In this document: positions 20,154-30,543 of the stretch, in pieces
How the letters are laid out: every line of letters starts with the position of its first letter
How positions within the stretch are numbered: position 1 is the stretch's first letter
Assembly: GCA_037954235.1 (NCBI GenBank)
Contig: JBBMOA010000005.1
Coordinates: 2,311,501 to 2,375,500, forward strand
DNA: 64,000 bases
Direction: 5' to 3'
Source: Aulostomus chinensis
Taxonomy: Eukaryota > Chordata > Actinopteri > Syngnathiformes > Aulostomidae
The notes under the pieces: generated by a model
Databases searched by the model: none
Seen by the model: only the letters and a program-made list of their open reading frames with translations
What the model was told of the DNA's origin: nothing
Position numbers and translations under genes: made by a program

Positions 20154-21697
20154 CTGAAGAAGAAATGGAAACATGAGCAAACATGGCATCAACACCAACT
20201 CATCAATGATGAAATCTGTTCTCATCTCTGGTTTAGGATCAGCTTTGATATGTGGACGTTTGGAGTTGATGCCTCATTTGCATATTTAAACAGGTTGATA
20301 GGAAAACTTCAAGAACTTTGATAGAACATTGAAATGTCATGGTGGGAAAATGAAGTCATCATTGATCCTGAAGATGTCACTAAGAGGCCTTCAGTGATGG
20401 ATGATGATGTCACAGTCAAATTGACCTTTGACCTTTAGGATCCGTGTCATCAGTCAGAACTGGGCAGTCCCAGTCCTGAGCAGAACCAGAAGCAGAGCCA
20501 CATTTCATGGTTCTAAGTCTCTCCACTGGTTGTCTTCCAGTGTGCACATTGATGGTCCTGTTGTGGGCTTGTTGTTCAAGCACTTCCTGGTCTCCACCAG
20601 CATGTCTACTGGTCTTCAGTGGATGAACCAGTGCAGCCCCTCAGCTCCTCTGGCAGGAGTTTAGTCACTGCTCTAAAGTGCCGACTAAAACCTCTGGCGA
20701 GGCCCCTTGAGCTTTGGACTCCCACCTGCTGGACCAGTCTGAGCCTGACCATCTAAAGAGACACCAGTAAAGACACCAGTCACCACTGACAGGCTTTACT
20801 GGTTGGAAGTTGCTCCTTGAAGCATTTGACTCCAAATGGTTTCTACATTGTATAAATAAATAAATGAATATACATATATATATATATATACTGTACATGT
20901 GAATACACACACACACACACTGATAATGTCATAATTATATAAGTATGTGGGCGGAGTCTCTGCTAACAGTTCTCCCCTGATGGAAAAATACGTGACATCA
21001 GCAGACAGTGGGAACCAGAAAAGTGTCTTCCTGACAATGTCCCATCATTCGTGAAGCATGTAGACAGAGGCCAAACCCATCTGACTTGGCAGGTTAATGA
21101 TCTCTTACACTGTCATCATGGAGACAAGACAAAGTAACATTCATTCTCCACAGCAGCAAAATTAAAGAAGACACAAAAATGCAGCTCTTCTGGAACATTT
21201 TCATATCCGTCTACCTCAGTTGCCAGAGGCAGAGAAACTGTTCATAGCCCTGCCAGAAGCTGCCTTCCCTTGATGTTACGTGTTCTATTTGCTTCTGTCC
21301 AATGTTGTTCTTCAAGTTGAACTTTGTGTCTGAGCTTCGGCTTCTTCTGTGTCCTTATTCCATTGAATGTTATGGATCTTAAGCAGTGTCTGTTTGACTG
21401 TATTTACTGTATATCACACTGGAAATTCTTGTTTCCAAATGTAATCATATGTGTATAAATAACTGCATTTCATTTCCTGTATGTTTGATGATGAAGATGA
21501 TGTGTGCTCTGACAAAAGTCTGACGGAAAAAAATGAAGTGAAACCTGCTAAGAAATGCAGAAGTCTTTTTCACTTCAGAGTTTTCCAGCACCTTGCAAAG
21601 ACATGATTGGGCGGAGGTCATCCTGCACAGTCTGATTTTTGTAAAGAGGATTAATGCGCTGACAAACGCCTCCGCAAGACGCTGTTAACCTGAAGCA
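20154..21697. other. Non-coding stretch, nothing assigned
   Basis: Includes an (AT)n/(CA)n tract at about 20870-20920. No NACHT motif (GxxGxGKS) could be found on the minus strand. No repeat ends are recognised. Confidence 0.4.
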
Positions 21698-22075
21698 TCC
21701 ATCCATCCATCCACTGTTTTCTGCTTATTCCTATTAAGGGTCAGGGGTGTGGAGCCTATCCCAGTGGCTATGGCCGAGAGGCGGGGTTCACCCCGGACAG
21801 GTCGCCAGTCCATCGCAGGGCCAACATAGAGAGACGAACAACCATTCACACACACATTCATACCTACGGTCAATTTAGAGAATCAATCAGCCTCGTCCCC
21901 AATTGCATGTCTTTGGACTGTGGGAAGAAGCCAGAGTTCCGGAGAGAACCCACGCAGGCACAGAGAGAACGTGCAGACTCACACAGAAAGACCCCATGCC
22001 CTAACCGTGACTCGAACCTGAATCTTCTTGCTGTGAGGCCACAGTGCTGACCACTGCACCACCGTGCTGCTCCCT
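21698..22075 (+). repeat. Dispersed teleost repeat with tRNA-like end (copy C, most complete)
   Basis: Starts after ATCCATCCATCC and runs through GGAGCCTATCCCAG, GTTCACCCCGGACAGGTCGC, CCTACGGTCAATTTAGAG, GTCTTTGGACTGTGGGAAGA, AGAGAGAACGTGCAGACTC and GACTCGAACCTGAATC to the tail CACTGCACCACCGTGCTG. It is the longest of the four copies here. A further fragment of the tail family is at about 22284-22380. Confidence 0.85.
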
Positions 22076-22413
22076 GAAGCATCCAGCTTGAATGAAAATG
22101 GTGTGCTTGACTCATTTCTTGAAATGTGCCAGGAATTTTGAGACTTCCAACAAAGACAATAAAAGAGAACAGGAGAAATTCTTTTGGAATGTTCTGGTAA
22201 CATTTCCACCTGCCTCAGCAGAACCAGCCACAACACACTTTTACTTGAATTTATCTTCTGTCCCACTTTTTTGATTTGTACATCATCCATCCATCCATCG
22301 GCTCTCCCAGCCACGCCTTTGGTCACCGTGGGCTCCACCCACAACCTTCTTGCTGGGGGGCCACGGTGAGGACCACTGCTCCATAGATGCAATATAGCAA
22401 CTGCAGGACCAAA

Positions 22414-22947
22414 TCAGATATTTGGGATTCTGTTCCCCTTCCATGTCACCCCAGTGAGCACATTTTTTATGGATACAACCACAGTGAAAAAGTCAGCAGC
22501 CGTCACCTGCATATAAACAGGAGTGCCAATGTCTACATTGTCCTGGGGAGAACCTGACCAAGCTCTCTGGGTGAACTGAAGCTTGAGCTGCACAGTTCCC
22601 TGAAACTGTTTCCCTGCACCTGAAGCAACACCAAGGAAGACACTCCAACATCCAAACATCTCAGTAGCACTGCAGCACCTGGGCAGTTTTAGAGGCGTTC
22701 TCATGCTGTCATTGTCGACCACAGTAAGTCTCTGCATGTTGCCTTTGTCTATGCAGCCGAGCGTAAGCAGGGAGCAGAATGCTCTCCCCACAGTTACCTT
22801 CACGTTAACAGCGTACATGCCAAATTGTGGGGAATGTACCCATCTTGTTTTTCTGCTCTGAGAGGCAGAAAGGATGTTGACTACCTGACAAAGCTGCTGA
22901 TATCCATGAACAGAGAGGTGACTACAAACGCTGGCCCCCAACACCAT
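22414..22947 (-). CDS. Unassigned 177-codon open frame, faintly ZP-domain-like
   Basis: An uninterrupted minus-strand frame of 177 codons, long for this AT-balanced non-coding background. The C-terminal third (GTVQLKLQFTQRAW, then DIGTPVYMQVTAADFFTVVV) resembles the strand pattern before the conserved Cys of a zona pellucida ZP-C module, where a small-hydrophobic-rich LxxxxxLYVxV motif is usual. The following Cys-Ala-Thr-Pro motif is not present (KNVLTGV instead). The N-terminal two thirds are unrecognised. It could be a decayed ZP exon, an exon of another secreted protein, or chance. No signal peptide is visible. Confidence 0.25.
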   Translation of the reverse strand: MVLGASVCSHLSVHGYQQLCQVVNILSASQSRKTRWVHSPQFGMYAVNVKVTVGRAFCSLLTLGCIDKGNMQRLTVVDNDSMRTPLKLPRCCSATEMFGCWSVFLGVASGAGKQFQGTVQLKLQFTQRAWSGSPQDNVDIGTPVYMQVTAADFFTVVVSIKNVLTGVTWKGNRIPNI

Positions 22948-23603
22948 GATTGATGATCAGAGAGAGTTGAAGACAACAGAAGCCTCAGGGTTTCCAGTGG
23001 TACTCAAAGTAAGTCTGGGCGTGACAGCTTCTTTCAAAGTGTTTTGATTTGATACACATTTTATTCTGACACTCCCACATGAGTTTGTGATGAGTCATCT
23101 TACAAGCTCATCAACATTTAATTAAAAATGTGGCAGTATATATTTGTGTTGCTGAGACATTTGCAGAAGCTAAGCTTGGCTATGCTAGTGATCTGATGCT
23201 GACAGCTCCAAAAAGCCTCCAAGAAACTCACCATCTCTCACCTGGTAAAGGTAAGTGACCAATGATGTCAAGGATGATGTGACAGGGTTTGCCATTAACA
23301 TTAAGGTGTTTGATCATTTAACCCTGGTTGTTTTGGTATTACTTCCATAAGTAACTTGTAAATTCACATCATATGTTTGGTCACCAACAGGCTTCTGCGC
23401 TGCCGGTCTCATCGATTCTGTCCCTCAGAAAGCACTGCAAGGCAAGTAGACAGACAGGAAAATAATGGTCTCATCTACCTGTAAGTAGTAGTACTTGACA
23501 TTTATTGAATTTGTATTTCAACCTTAATCAACCCCAAAGAAAGTCTGAATGGATGAAGTTTGATGTAAAATCTCCTGTGTCGTTTCCAGCAACTTTGCAT
23601 CCC
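22948..23603. other. Region upstream of the SRCR gene
   Basis: Probable 5' flank and leader of the SRCR gene. A possible splice acceptor (GTCGTTTCCAG at about 23579-23589) lies just before the first coding exon, suggesting an upstream untranslated exon. No TATA box can be assigned with confidence. Confidence 0.4.
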
Positions 23604-23667
23604 ATGATGAAGGTGCTTCAGGGGACGCTGGTGCTCCTGCTGATGCAGTCTGTCACAGGAAGCACAG
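23604..23667 (+). CDS. SRCR gene exon 1: signal peptide
   Basis: Short coding exon with two adjacent ATGs (23604 and 23607), a Lys, then a hydrophobic core (LVLLLMQSV) and a small-residue end (TGST), a typical secretory signal peptide of about 20 residues. The first ATG was chosen because it lies just inside a plausible exon. The exon ends ACAG|GTAAAG, leaving phase 1, which matches the phase-1 start of the next SRCR exon at 25695. The spacing (2.0 kb intron containing a dispersed repeat and a MITE) and the phase match are the reasons for joining it to the SRCR exons. Confidence 0.75.
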
Positions 23668-23879
23668 GTAAAGTGTCGATCATATTTTCTCTCTTTGCAG
23701 CCAAAAGAGTCCCAGCCGTGTAGGCACGCCACGCCTGGGGTGGACACATGTGGTCGGTTGAAATGGTTTAATTGTGTGGTTCATTCATCCTTCAAACTGT
23801 CATCTGACCAAAACTGACAGCCTGCAATTATCTTTCTTTAAATGGTTTGATCACTTTATTGACACAACAATAACATTTT

Positions 23880-24130
23880 CCATCCATCCCTCCCTCCGTC
23901 TTCCCCCTCTTCTCCTGTTCAGGGTGGTGGGGGTGGAGCCTATCCCAGCAGCCTTCCCCCTGGACAGGTCACCAGTCCATGGCAGGGCCAACACATAGAG
24001 ACAGACAACCATTGGCTCTCCCAGCCATGACTACGGTCAATTTAGAGTTTGGATTAACCTGGTCCCCTCTTGATGTCTTTGGACTGTGGAGGAAGCTGGA
24101 GTACCAGAGAGAACCCATGCAGGCACAGGG
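23880..24130 (+). repeat. Dispersed teleost repeat (copy D), in SRCR intron 1
   Basis: Contains GGTGGAGCCTATCCCAG, CCTGGACAGGTCACCAGTCC, GCCAACACATAGAGACAGAC, TACGGTCAATTTAGAGTTTG and GTCTTTGGACTGTGGAGG. The middle of the unit is partly deleted and the tRNA-like tail is absent. Confidence 0.8.
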
Positions 24131-24989
24131 GATTTTGTTGCATGACACTGACAATGGGGCAGTGATCCCTGATATCAAGGGGCAAACTTCTGAGGCAGGG
24201 TATTTACGAGGGTGGTTTGTGAGTATGAGTCAGTTCAAGTGGAGTTTGAAGGATTTTTGAGGTGAGGCCTAGGTTTGTCTACAAGTTGAAAAAGGTTCAG
24301 TTCTAGTCACTATTCTTTTAATTTGCAAGAGCTTTAGTTCTCCCATAATTCATAGTTCAGAGGAGGCATGCAGTGACAAAGATGGGCAATCTCCTCCACA
24401 GCATGTAAATACACTGAAGGGAGGCAGGAAGTACCAGTAATGGTCGCAGGCATGCCTCCACCAAGACTGACATCCAACACAATATATTCATGATTTTGGC
24501 ATAAAGTAAGAAAGGATTTCTTGTACAGAGAGGCAATATTAACAGAAATGAAAACTCCGCCCCTTCTGTCCCCCGAAACAAGACCTGACCACACAGACAA
24601 CTGTCTTTATTCAGGGTGTGAGGACGAAGCCATTTCTCAGACCCCTGGTTAGGGTTCATTTTTGGGAACAGGCTTGGAGTGTTTAGATATAAGAGGCTTC
24701 ATGGTCTTCAGCAGGAGCACAGGGCAGATCAAACACAGACACAGGAGGCTAAAAAAGGTTTTCTACACAGACAAAATCAAATTGATTTCTCCGGCTAGGA
24801 AGACGGTCAGAATTACAAGCCACAGGAAAGTTGTGGGCAAAACATTGAATATAATTAGAAGAGTTATGTCCTGGTTCCCAATGAACAACTTCATGAAGTC
24901 AGGTTGGTTGGTGCTGGGACCCAGGGGGACTCAACAATGAAGGGAATGGCCTGAGCTGGTGTACTGAATGTTTTTCATGTTATTGATTT
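24131..24989. other. Intronic stretch, nothing firmly assigned
   Basis: Two overlapping minus-strand open frames (24334-24659) may be a decayed LINE fragment, but no motif is clear enough to call. Confidence 0.3.
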
Positions 24990-25579
24990 CCGTAATTTCC
25001 GGACTATAAGGCGCACCTGACTGGAAGCCGCACCAGCAACATTTAGGTAAAAAACACAAGCCGCACTGGACTATAAGCCGCAGGTGTTTTAATGTTTCAT
25101 CACCATATGTAAGGGTTCGTGCACAAAGGGGATTGTCAGGAAAGAGACGGCTGTTTGGGGAAGCTTCCGATTTGTTAACATTTCCTACAAACAACAAGTT
25201 GCATATATGCATAACTTATAACAACAGTATGGAACATGTACCTGCTGTGTAAACTGTATTGTATCACATCACACCACGTTTAAGACACACAAACTTTCAC
25301 AGCATTCGAAACGTATTTACTGAGGAGAAATAAACGGTGCGCTCTCAGCGCACGTACCATAAACAAAGCTTACAGTGCTCGTCGAGGCAATGCTTAAATT
25401 AAGTGTTTTTTAAAAGTGCTAAATTAAAAGTGCCTGTAACAGAGCAGTAGACCTAAAGGTGTAGTAACATCTGTTTGAAATATAACCAGCCTACCAGAAA
25501 CTGCCAGCTGCACCGTTGTATAAGCCGCAGGGTTCAAAGCAGGGGGAAAAAGTAGCGGCTTATAGTCCGGAAATTATGG
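24990..25579. mobile_element. MITE with GGACTATAAG terminal inverted repeats
   Basis: Left end CCGTAATTTCCGGACTATAAG-type and right end CTTATAGTCCGGAAATTATGG-type sequence are inverted copies with one mismatch. Internal CGCACTGGACTATAAGCCGC and TATAAGCCGCAGGGTTCAAA segments are typical of a widespread vertebrate non-autonomous DNA transposon. It lies in intron 1 of the SRCR gene and has no coding capacity. Confidence 0.9.
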
Positions 25580-25694
25580 TTATTATATCCACCATCCGTA
25601 CATTTTCTATGCCGCTTCACGGAAAAGCGGCATGGGGGCCACCCCTTTATTTATCAAATGACAATTATTATGATCCTTTTTTCATTTTCTCCAG

Positions 25695-26000
25695 TGAGGC
25701 TGGTCAACTCTGACAACAGCAAATGTTTTGGACGAGTGGAGGTCTTGCACAACAACCAGTGGGGGACGGTGTGTGAAGACCACTGGGGACTGGAGAATGC
25801 CGAAGTGGTTTGTCAGCAGCTGGGTTGTGGCCAAGCTGTGGCCGCACCACGTGAAGCAGTCTTTGGGGACGGCAGTGGACCAATCTGGTTAGATAATGTG
25901 AAGTGTGCTGGAGACGAGTCATCACTATTTGACTGTCAAAGAAAAAGGATTGGGAAAAGCGACTGCCATCACGATGAAGATGCCAGCGTCATCTGTGAAG
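25695..26000 (+). CDS. SRCR gene exon 2: group B SRCR domain
   Basis: A 306-bp exon (102 codons, phase 1 at both ends) between acceptor TTTTCTCCAG and donor GAAG|GTACTT. It encodes one complete scavenger receptor cysteine-rich domain: VRLVNSDNSKCFGRVEV, WGTVCEDHWG, AEVVCQQLGCG, GSGPIWLDNVKC, ESSLFDC and SVICEG. Eight cysteines are present, including the two (in KCFGR and QLGCG) that mark group B domains as in DMBT1, CD163 and WC1. Such domains bind microbial or host ligands on secreted or membrane receptors. About 70 bp of sequence shortly after the exon is also found after exon 3, so exon and intron were copied together. Confidence 0.93.
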
Positions 26001-26343
26001 GTACTTGTCTACATACACGTGAGCTTGATCTGATGATATTGGAGATCCTGTTTGACAACTAAATTCAAATGAACCAACAGATGGTTCTCGGTCCCAGTGG
26101 GCTCCAAGTGGTTCGCTTTGTGTTTGTGCTGTGTTCAGCTTCATTTTTTTATATTCAGAGGGCATGTAATCAGTGCACAAACCATGGTGCAAAGAGGCAG
26201 GGCGGGACCTAATTATTCTTAGGTGTGGATCAGGCATGACATCACTGAAACCAACCAGAGTGCCTCGTATCGTTGCCTTTAGGGTATGCCAGGATTTTAC
26301 ATGTTGCCATATGAGAGACGCACCCATTTCAGCCCAGGAGGAG

Positions 26344-26515
26344 TAAGCGCTTCTTATCTGGAGAAAGTGACCTCCTTGTGTGCCGGATGAAGGCGGGCAT
26401 TCAGGTCATGTTTAGAAACAGGAGCAGCAGGAATCCACTGAAGCCATCTGAGGTGCAGCAGGCCTGGGAGGAAGTGGCGGCCGCTATTCCAACTTTGTCC
26501 GGCATCAATAGAACT
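26344..26515 (+). pseudogene. Myb/SANT-like DNA-binding domain fragment
   Basis: In one frame it reads RSKRFLSGESDLLVCRMK, then KPSEVQQAWEEVAAAIPTLS. This fits the Myb/SANT-like domain of proteins encoded by Harbinger-type transposons and their domesticated relatives (ELL..V...K.......W..I...V). It runs to about 60 residues with no ATG in a good context and no following domain. It lies inside the SRCR intron, so a transposon remnant is the likely source. Confidence 0.45.
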
Positions 26516-27596
26516 GCATTGCTATGTTGCACATCTGCTCATCTGATTGATGCGCCCTTTAAATAGCGCTTGAACCATAACAGGATTGACCAAAGACCAA
26601 CCTCTTCTTGTTCTACGGTGTGAATTTATTCTGGTATTCTAAAATGTCAGTGCAGCATGGTTGCACCACACTACACCTCATTAACATACTTAAGCACTTG
26701 TTGGCACAGTCGGAGTGCAAGTTCGTTTGTTAGTTCAAGGGCGAGGGCTCTTGACACTAAGACATCATTTTAGCTGGCTCGAAACTATGATGACGCTGAC
26801 ACTTCACCGGGCGCCAGCTTTTAGATCACTTAAATAGGGCCCATAGACTGAAGAACCCTCAGGTACCGTTCTTTCTTTTTTGTAAAACAGCTTCTGCCAC
26901 TGGATGCCAATATTTAGCCTCTGGTATGCCACAGCTGGCAGGATGAAGGAGTCCGGCGGGTTGGAGGGAGCTGCTGTTGTAAGCCACTCAGTACTCAGTT
27001 GATAGCCAGTGGATGTAGCTGATGTAAAAACAACGGATGAATCTCATGGAACTGGCCTTAATCAGGCTGCACTCATTGTTCCTGGTCTACTTGTGATGCT
27101 GCAGCAGCAGCTGCTCTCCTACTCCTTCTTGCTCCCCCTCTTCCCAGAACTGATCTCATGCCACCAGCGACTGTTCCCTGTCTCTGCAGATCTGGTCTAA
27201 TTTCATTGTTCTCCTCGGTCTAAAAACAAATGAAAAATGTCACTGGGTAAGACCTCTAGTTTGCAAACTGACTTACTGCGGTCTGCCATCATTACTTCAA
27301 TACAGACAAGAAAAGTGTCTGGTCCTTTTCCTGACCACCATTCATAGGAAACTCAATATTCATTCAAACTTACCTTGTTGTATTCATAGTCCATTTCACT
27401 TGTGTCTCCCCCTCACCACCCAATGACAGCAGCCGTCTGTGTGCTGTGTTGTGTGGTGTAACACCCTCCTCCAAAGGCGTTCAGTGCAGGCCTTTGGTAC
27501 ATCACATAGCTTGTGCCTTGCATTTTTTGCCTCCAGTATTTTGCATCCTGAGGTAAAAACCCCCATGCTGCATATTGTTGTGTGCTGAAGAGCCAA

Positions 27597-27890
27597 TTGG
27601 TCAAAAATAATGATAATTGATAATTATAAATATAATTAATAATATATATTAATAATTCGGGGCACCACCCTGGAAACTATAAGACAACCAAACTTGTAAC
27701 AGTTACCAGTCTCTAACAGAGTTGATCCACCAACAGTCAATATCCTGTAACATCCAACTACCTGGGGACAGCTCTGATGTTGGAGGAGGAGGTCCGAGCA
27801 CTGCTGTTGCTGAGACACGTGACCACAAGTTGGTACACAAAAGATACTACGACTTCTCTCATGTAATAAAAATATATTTATTAACACAGT
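27597..27890. mobile_element. Dispersed element related to 8929-9225
   Basis: Begins TTGGTCAAAAATAATGATAA and contains the same ordered blocks as 8929-9225 (GGGGCACCACCCTG, AGTCAATATCCTGTAACATC, ACACGTGACCACAAG, GTACACAAAAG, ATGTAATAAAAATATATTTA). Sequence beyond 27890 may belong to the same element, perhaps to about 29070. An LTR of a retrovirus-like element is possible; no coding part is present. Confidence 0.55.
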
Positions 27891-28083
27891 GCGTAAACGT
27901 GTGAGTGAGTGAGGGAGTGAAGAAGGGGAGGGGGAGTCTGGTTGCCTAGCAACCAGTTAGCGTCGCAGCAGGGTTAACAGCTAGGCTAGTTAGCTGAGGC
28001 TAGCTAGCCGCTAGTTAGCACCGTGGAGGTAGAACTTATGGAATGTTAATAACTAAGCAGAGCACTTAGCGATTCAAAGAGAC

Positions 28084-28084
28084 T

Positions 28085-28147
<63 letters not shown>

Positions 28148-28151
28148 GGAC

Positions 28152-28195
<44 letters not shown>
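28084..28195. repeat. (GA)n / (CAGA)n compound microsatellite
   Basis: Alternating blocks of GA and CAGA/CGGA repeats over about 110 bp. Confidence 0.95.
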
Positions 28196-28198
<3 letters not shown>

Positions 28199-30204
28199 AA
28201 AGGTAAACCCAAAAATGTGTGTTAACACACTTGTGCAGTATCAATAACCGCTAACACCTTCTTGAGAGGTCACGGTTATTAATAACTAACATCAATAAAT
28301 AACGTATAATGCTATGTAATTTCTGCTAATTACAGGACTTCGTCACATCAACAGTGCATTCATAGACATTGTACAACACACTAAGCTATTTCTCTGCCCA
28401 GAAAATGCCTAGATAAAGGAATCCTTACTTGACCCAGTGGAGCGGTAAGGGATTCAGTTTCCGTGTTCCGGAGCGCGGTTCGGCTCGACTCGGAAGGCAG
28501 CAGAGCGGCGGCAGGGCAGCCTGCAGGGTCTGCTGGAGTTACTGGTGGAATGGATGAAGAAGCTGGGATGGGCTTTCTTTCTCCTGGGACCAGTTCACGC
28601 GGGTTGCTTGGCTCGACGGTGGCTTCTCTGGACGAGTGGACAGGAGGGAGAGAAGTGTCCTTGTGGAGTCTCTGTCATCGCTGCACTGCACTCGAGGTCC
28701 GAAGTGGAGAACCGGAGAGGCTGAATCTTCTGAAGACGTTGCAAACCACTCAAGAGGGGAAAACCACTGAGAGAAGAAAATCACCGAGAGAGAGAATCTT
28801 CTTCGCGCTGAAGTTTCTATGTGGAGGCCGATGATGTCACTTCCTGTGGGATGATACTGGCTCTCAGCCAATAGCATTTTGACAGGTTCTTGGATGTGGT
28901 CAGTGGCCAGGTTCTCAGAGGGGGGCCAGTGGCCAGAGTCATCACACCTCTTTTGTGACCCTTTGTTCAAGAGCATGTGGTCACTTGAATTCAGGCTTTG
29001 AAAAGAGGTGTTAGGCCTCACAGGCCGAAAGCCTCTTCAGCTGGACTGATTGTCACATCTCTGAATTAATCTCTTGGTCTGGTTGAGTTGGCCCAACAAT
29101 ATTCATCAAGGCAAATGTGCTGAGTCAGTGTTTGCTATCGTGCTCATTTGAGAGACAATCCTCAGTGTGCACCCTTAGCCCACCTGTTTGCAGGCGTTTG
29201 TGAGTGATGTCAATTCGTAGGTTTTACAAGTGAATGTTTCGCGAATCGGGTGCTTGTTGGTGGACCAAAACAGAGACTGCTGCTGACAGGTCAACGAAGA
29301 CGGCTGCTAATGGTGAGAATGTAGCAGTGGGTTCAGTAATGACAAACCCCTTTAGAGATATCAGAGGATCAGGAAAAACAGAGAGATAGAAACCAAATTA
29401 CAAGAGAGTCCAACACTCAAATGTTAAAGGTCAGACAATGTGTCACCACCAGGCTTGGACACAGGCGCAGGGTTCAGGTGTGTCAATGAAGTCTTTATTG
29501 AAGGTTTCCAGGTGACTCCAAGTTTTAGGAACAGAAAACAGGCTCCGAACCTGTCTTACAAGATCACCCCTCTCCTGTAGGGGAAGAGGCGTGGCTATGA
29601 CAAATATATGAAAGAACACTCCTCTGAAATGGAGGAATAAACGCAATAGGCTACGAAAAAGTCAGCAAACAAAGGCTATAAAAATGTTAATTAAAAACTA
29701 GACTAAGGTTGACAAATTAACAAAATCTCTTCCTTGGTGGTAGGAAAACACAGAACACTGATTGAGGCTGTGGTCAAAGGACTGGGGTGAACCCACGGAG
29801 ACGGAACACTGGCACAAGACAGAGGGAGACACTGACAACATAGAAACACAGGGTAACAGGGATCAGATGCCATAAGACCAAGCCACAAGAGGAAGGGCAA
29901 GTCAGCTGAAACAAGAGGACAGTTTCTTTTCAAAATAAAACAGAAAACGACAAGACAAAACATGGAGACGGGAGAAAAATCAGACTTGACCTCACAGGTG
30001 ACACAAGGAGCTGTGACGAGATCATTTTAGTTATTCTACTCACCTGTAAGTTCTCAAGTCATGAAAAACACTGACTTCTTTTAATCCTAGATTTACTGTC
30101 TGGCTCACTGGAACCTTGAAGATTCATACGGTGCCTTTTTCCATAATTTCCAAAAATGTGGCAGTAAAACTGGTATTTACTGACTTTTTTTTCCATTTTA
30201 TCAG

Positions 30205-30543
30205 GCGCTGACAGCACTTCGGCACCAAATCCTCCAGTGAGGCTGGTCAGCTCTGACAACAGCAGATGTTCTGGACGAGTGGACGTCTTTGTAGGCGACC
30301 GGTGGGGAACGGTGTGTGACGATCGCTGGTCAAAGAGGAATGCCAAAGTGGTTTGTCGACAGCTGGGTTGTGGCATAGCTGTGTCCGCACTAGGTGACGC
30401 ATACTTTGGGCAGGGCAGTGGACCAATCTGGATGGATAATGTGAAGTGTCAAGGAGACGAGTCATCACTATCTGACTGTCCACAAAAAGGGCTTGGGAGG
30501 ACCAACTGTGGTCACAGTGAAGATGCCAGCGTCATCTGTGAAG
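30205..30543 (+). CDS. SRCR gene exon 3: linker plus second group B SRCR domain
   Basis: A 339-bp exon (113 codons, phase 1 at both ends) between acceptor TTTTATCAG and donor GAAG|GTACTG. It begins with an 11-residue linker (GADSTSAPNPP), then an SRCR domain: VRLVSSDNSRCSGRVDV, WGTVCDDRWS, AKVVCRQLGCG, GSGPIWMDNVKC, ESSLSDC and SVICEG. All eight group B cysteines are kept. It is very similar to exon 2 and splices in frame with it. No third SRCR exon, transmembrane exon or stop-containing 3' exon could be recognised downstream, so the 3' end of the gene is not defined. Confidence 0.93.

Larger units (their letters stand above)
26001..30204. other. SRCR intron 2 (repeat-rich)
   Basis: A 4.2-kb intron containing a shared segment at about 26017-26090 (TGATGATATTGGAGATCCTG onward), a Myb/SANT-like relic, a dispersed element starting at 27597, a GA-rich microsatellite and further unassigned DNA. 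The stretch 29440-30000 has the look of an old dispersed repeat, but I cannot class it. Confidence 0.6.

Noticed and set aside
24334..24659. Minus-strand frames as a LINE endonuclease domain
   Set aside because: Hydrophobic pattern only; catalytic motifs could not be found.
28046..28228. Leu-Ser repeat frame
   Set aside because: It is the translation of the GA/CAGA microsatellite.
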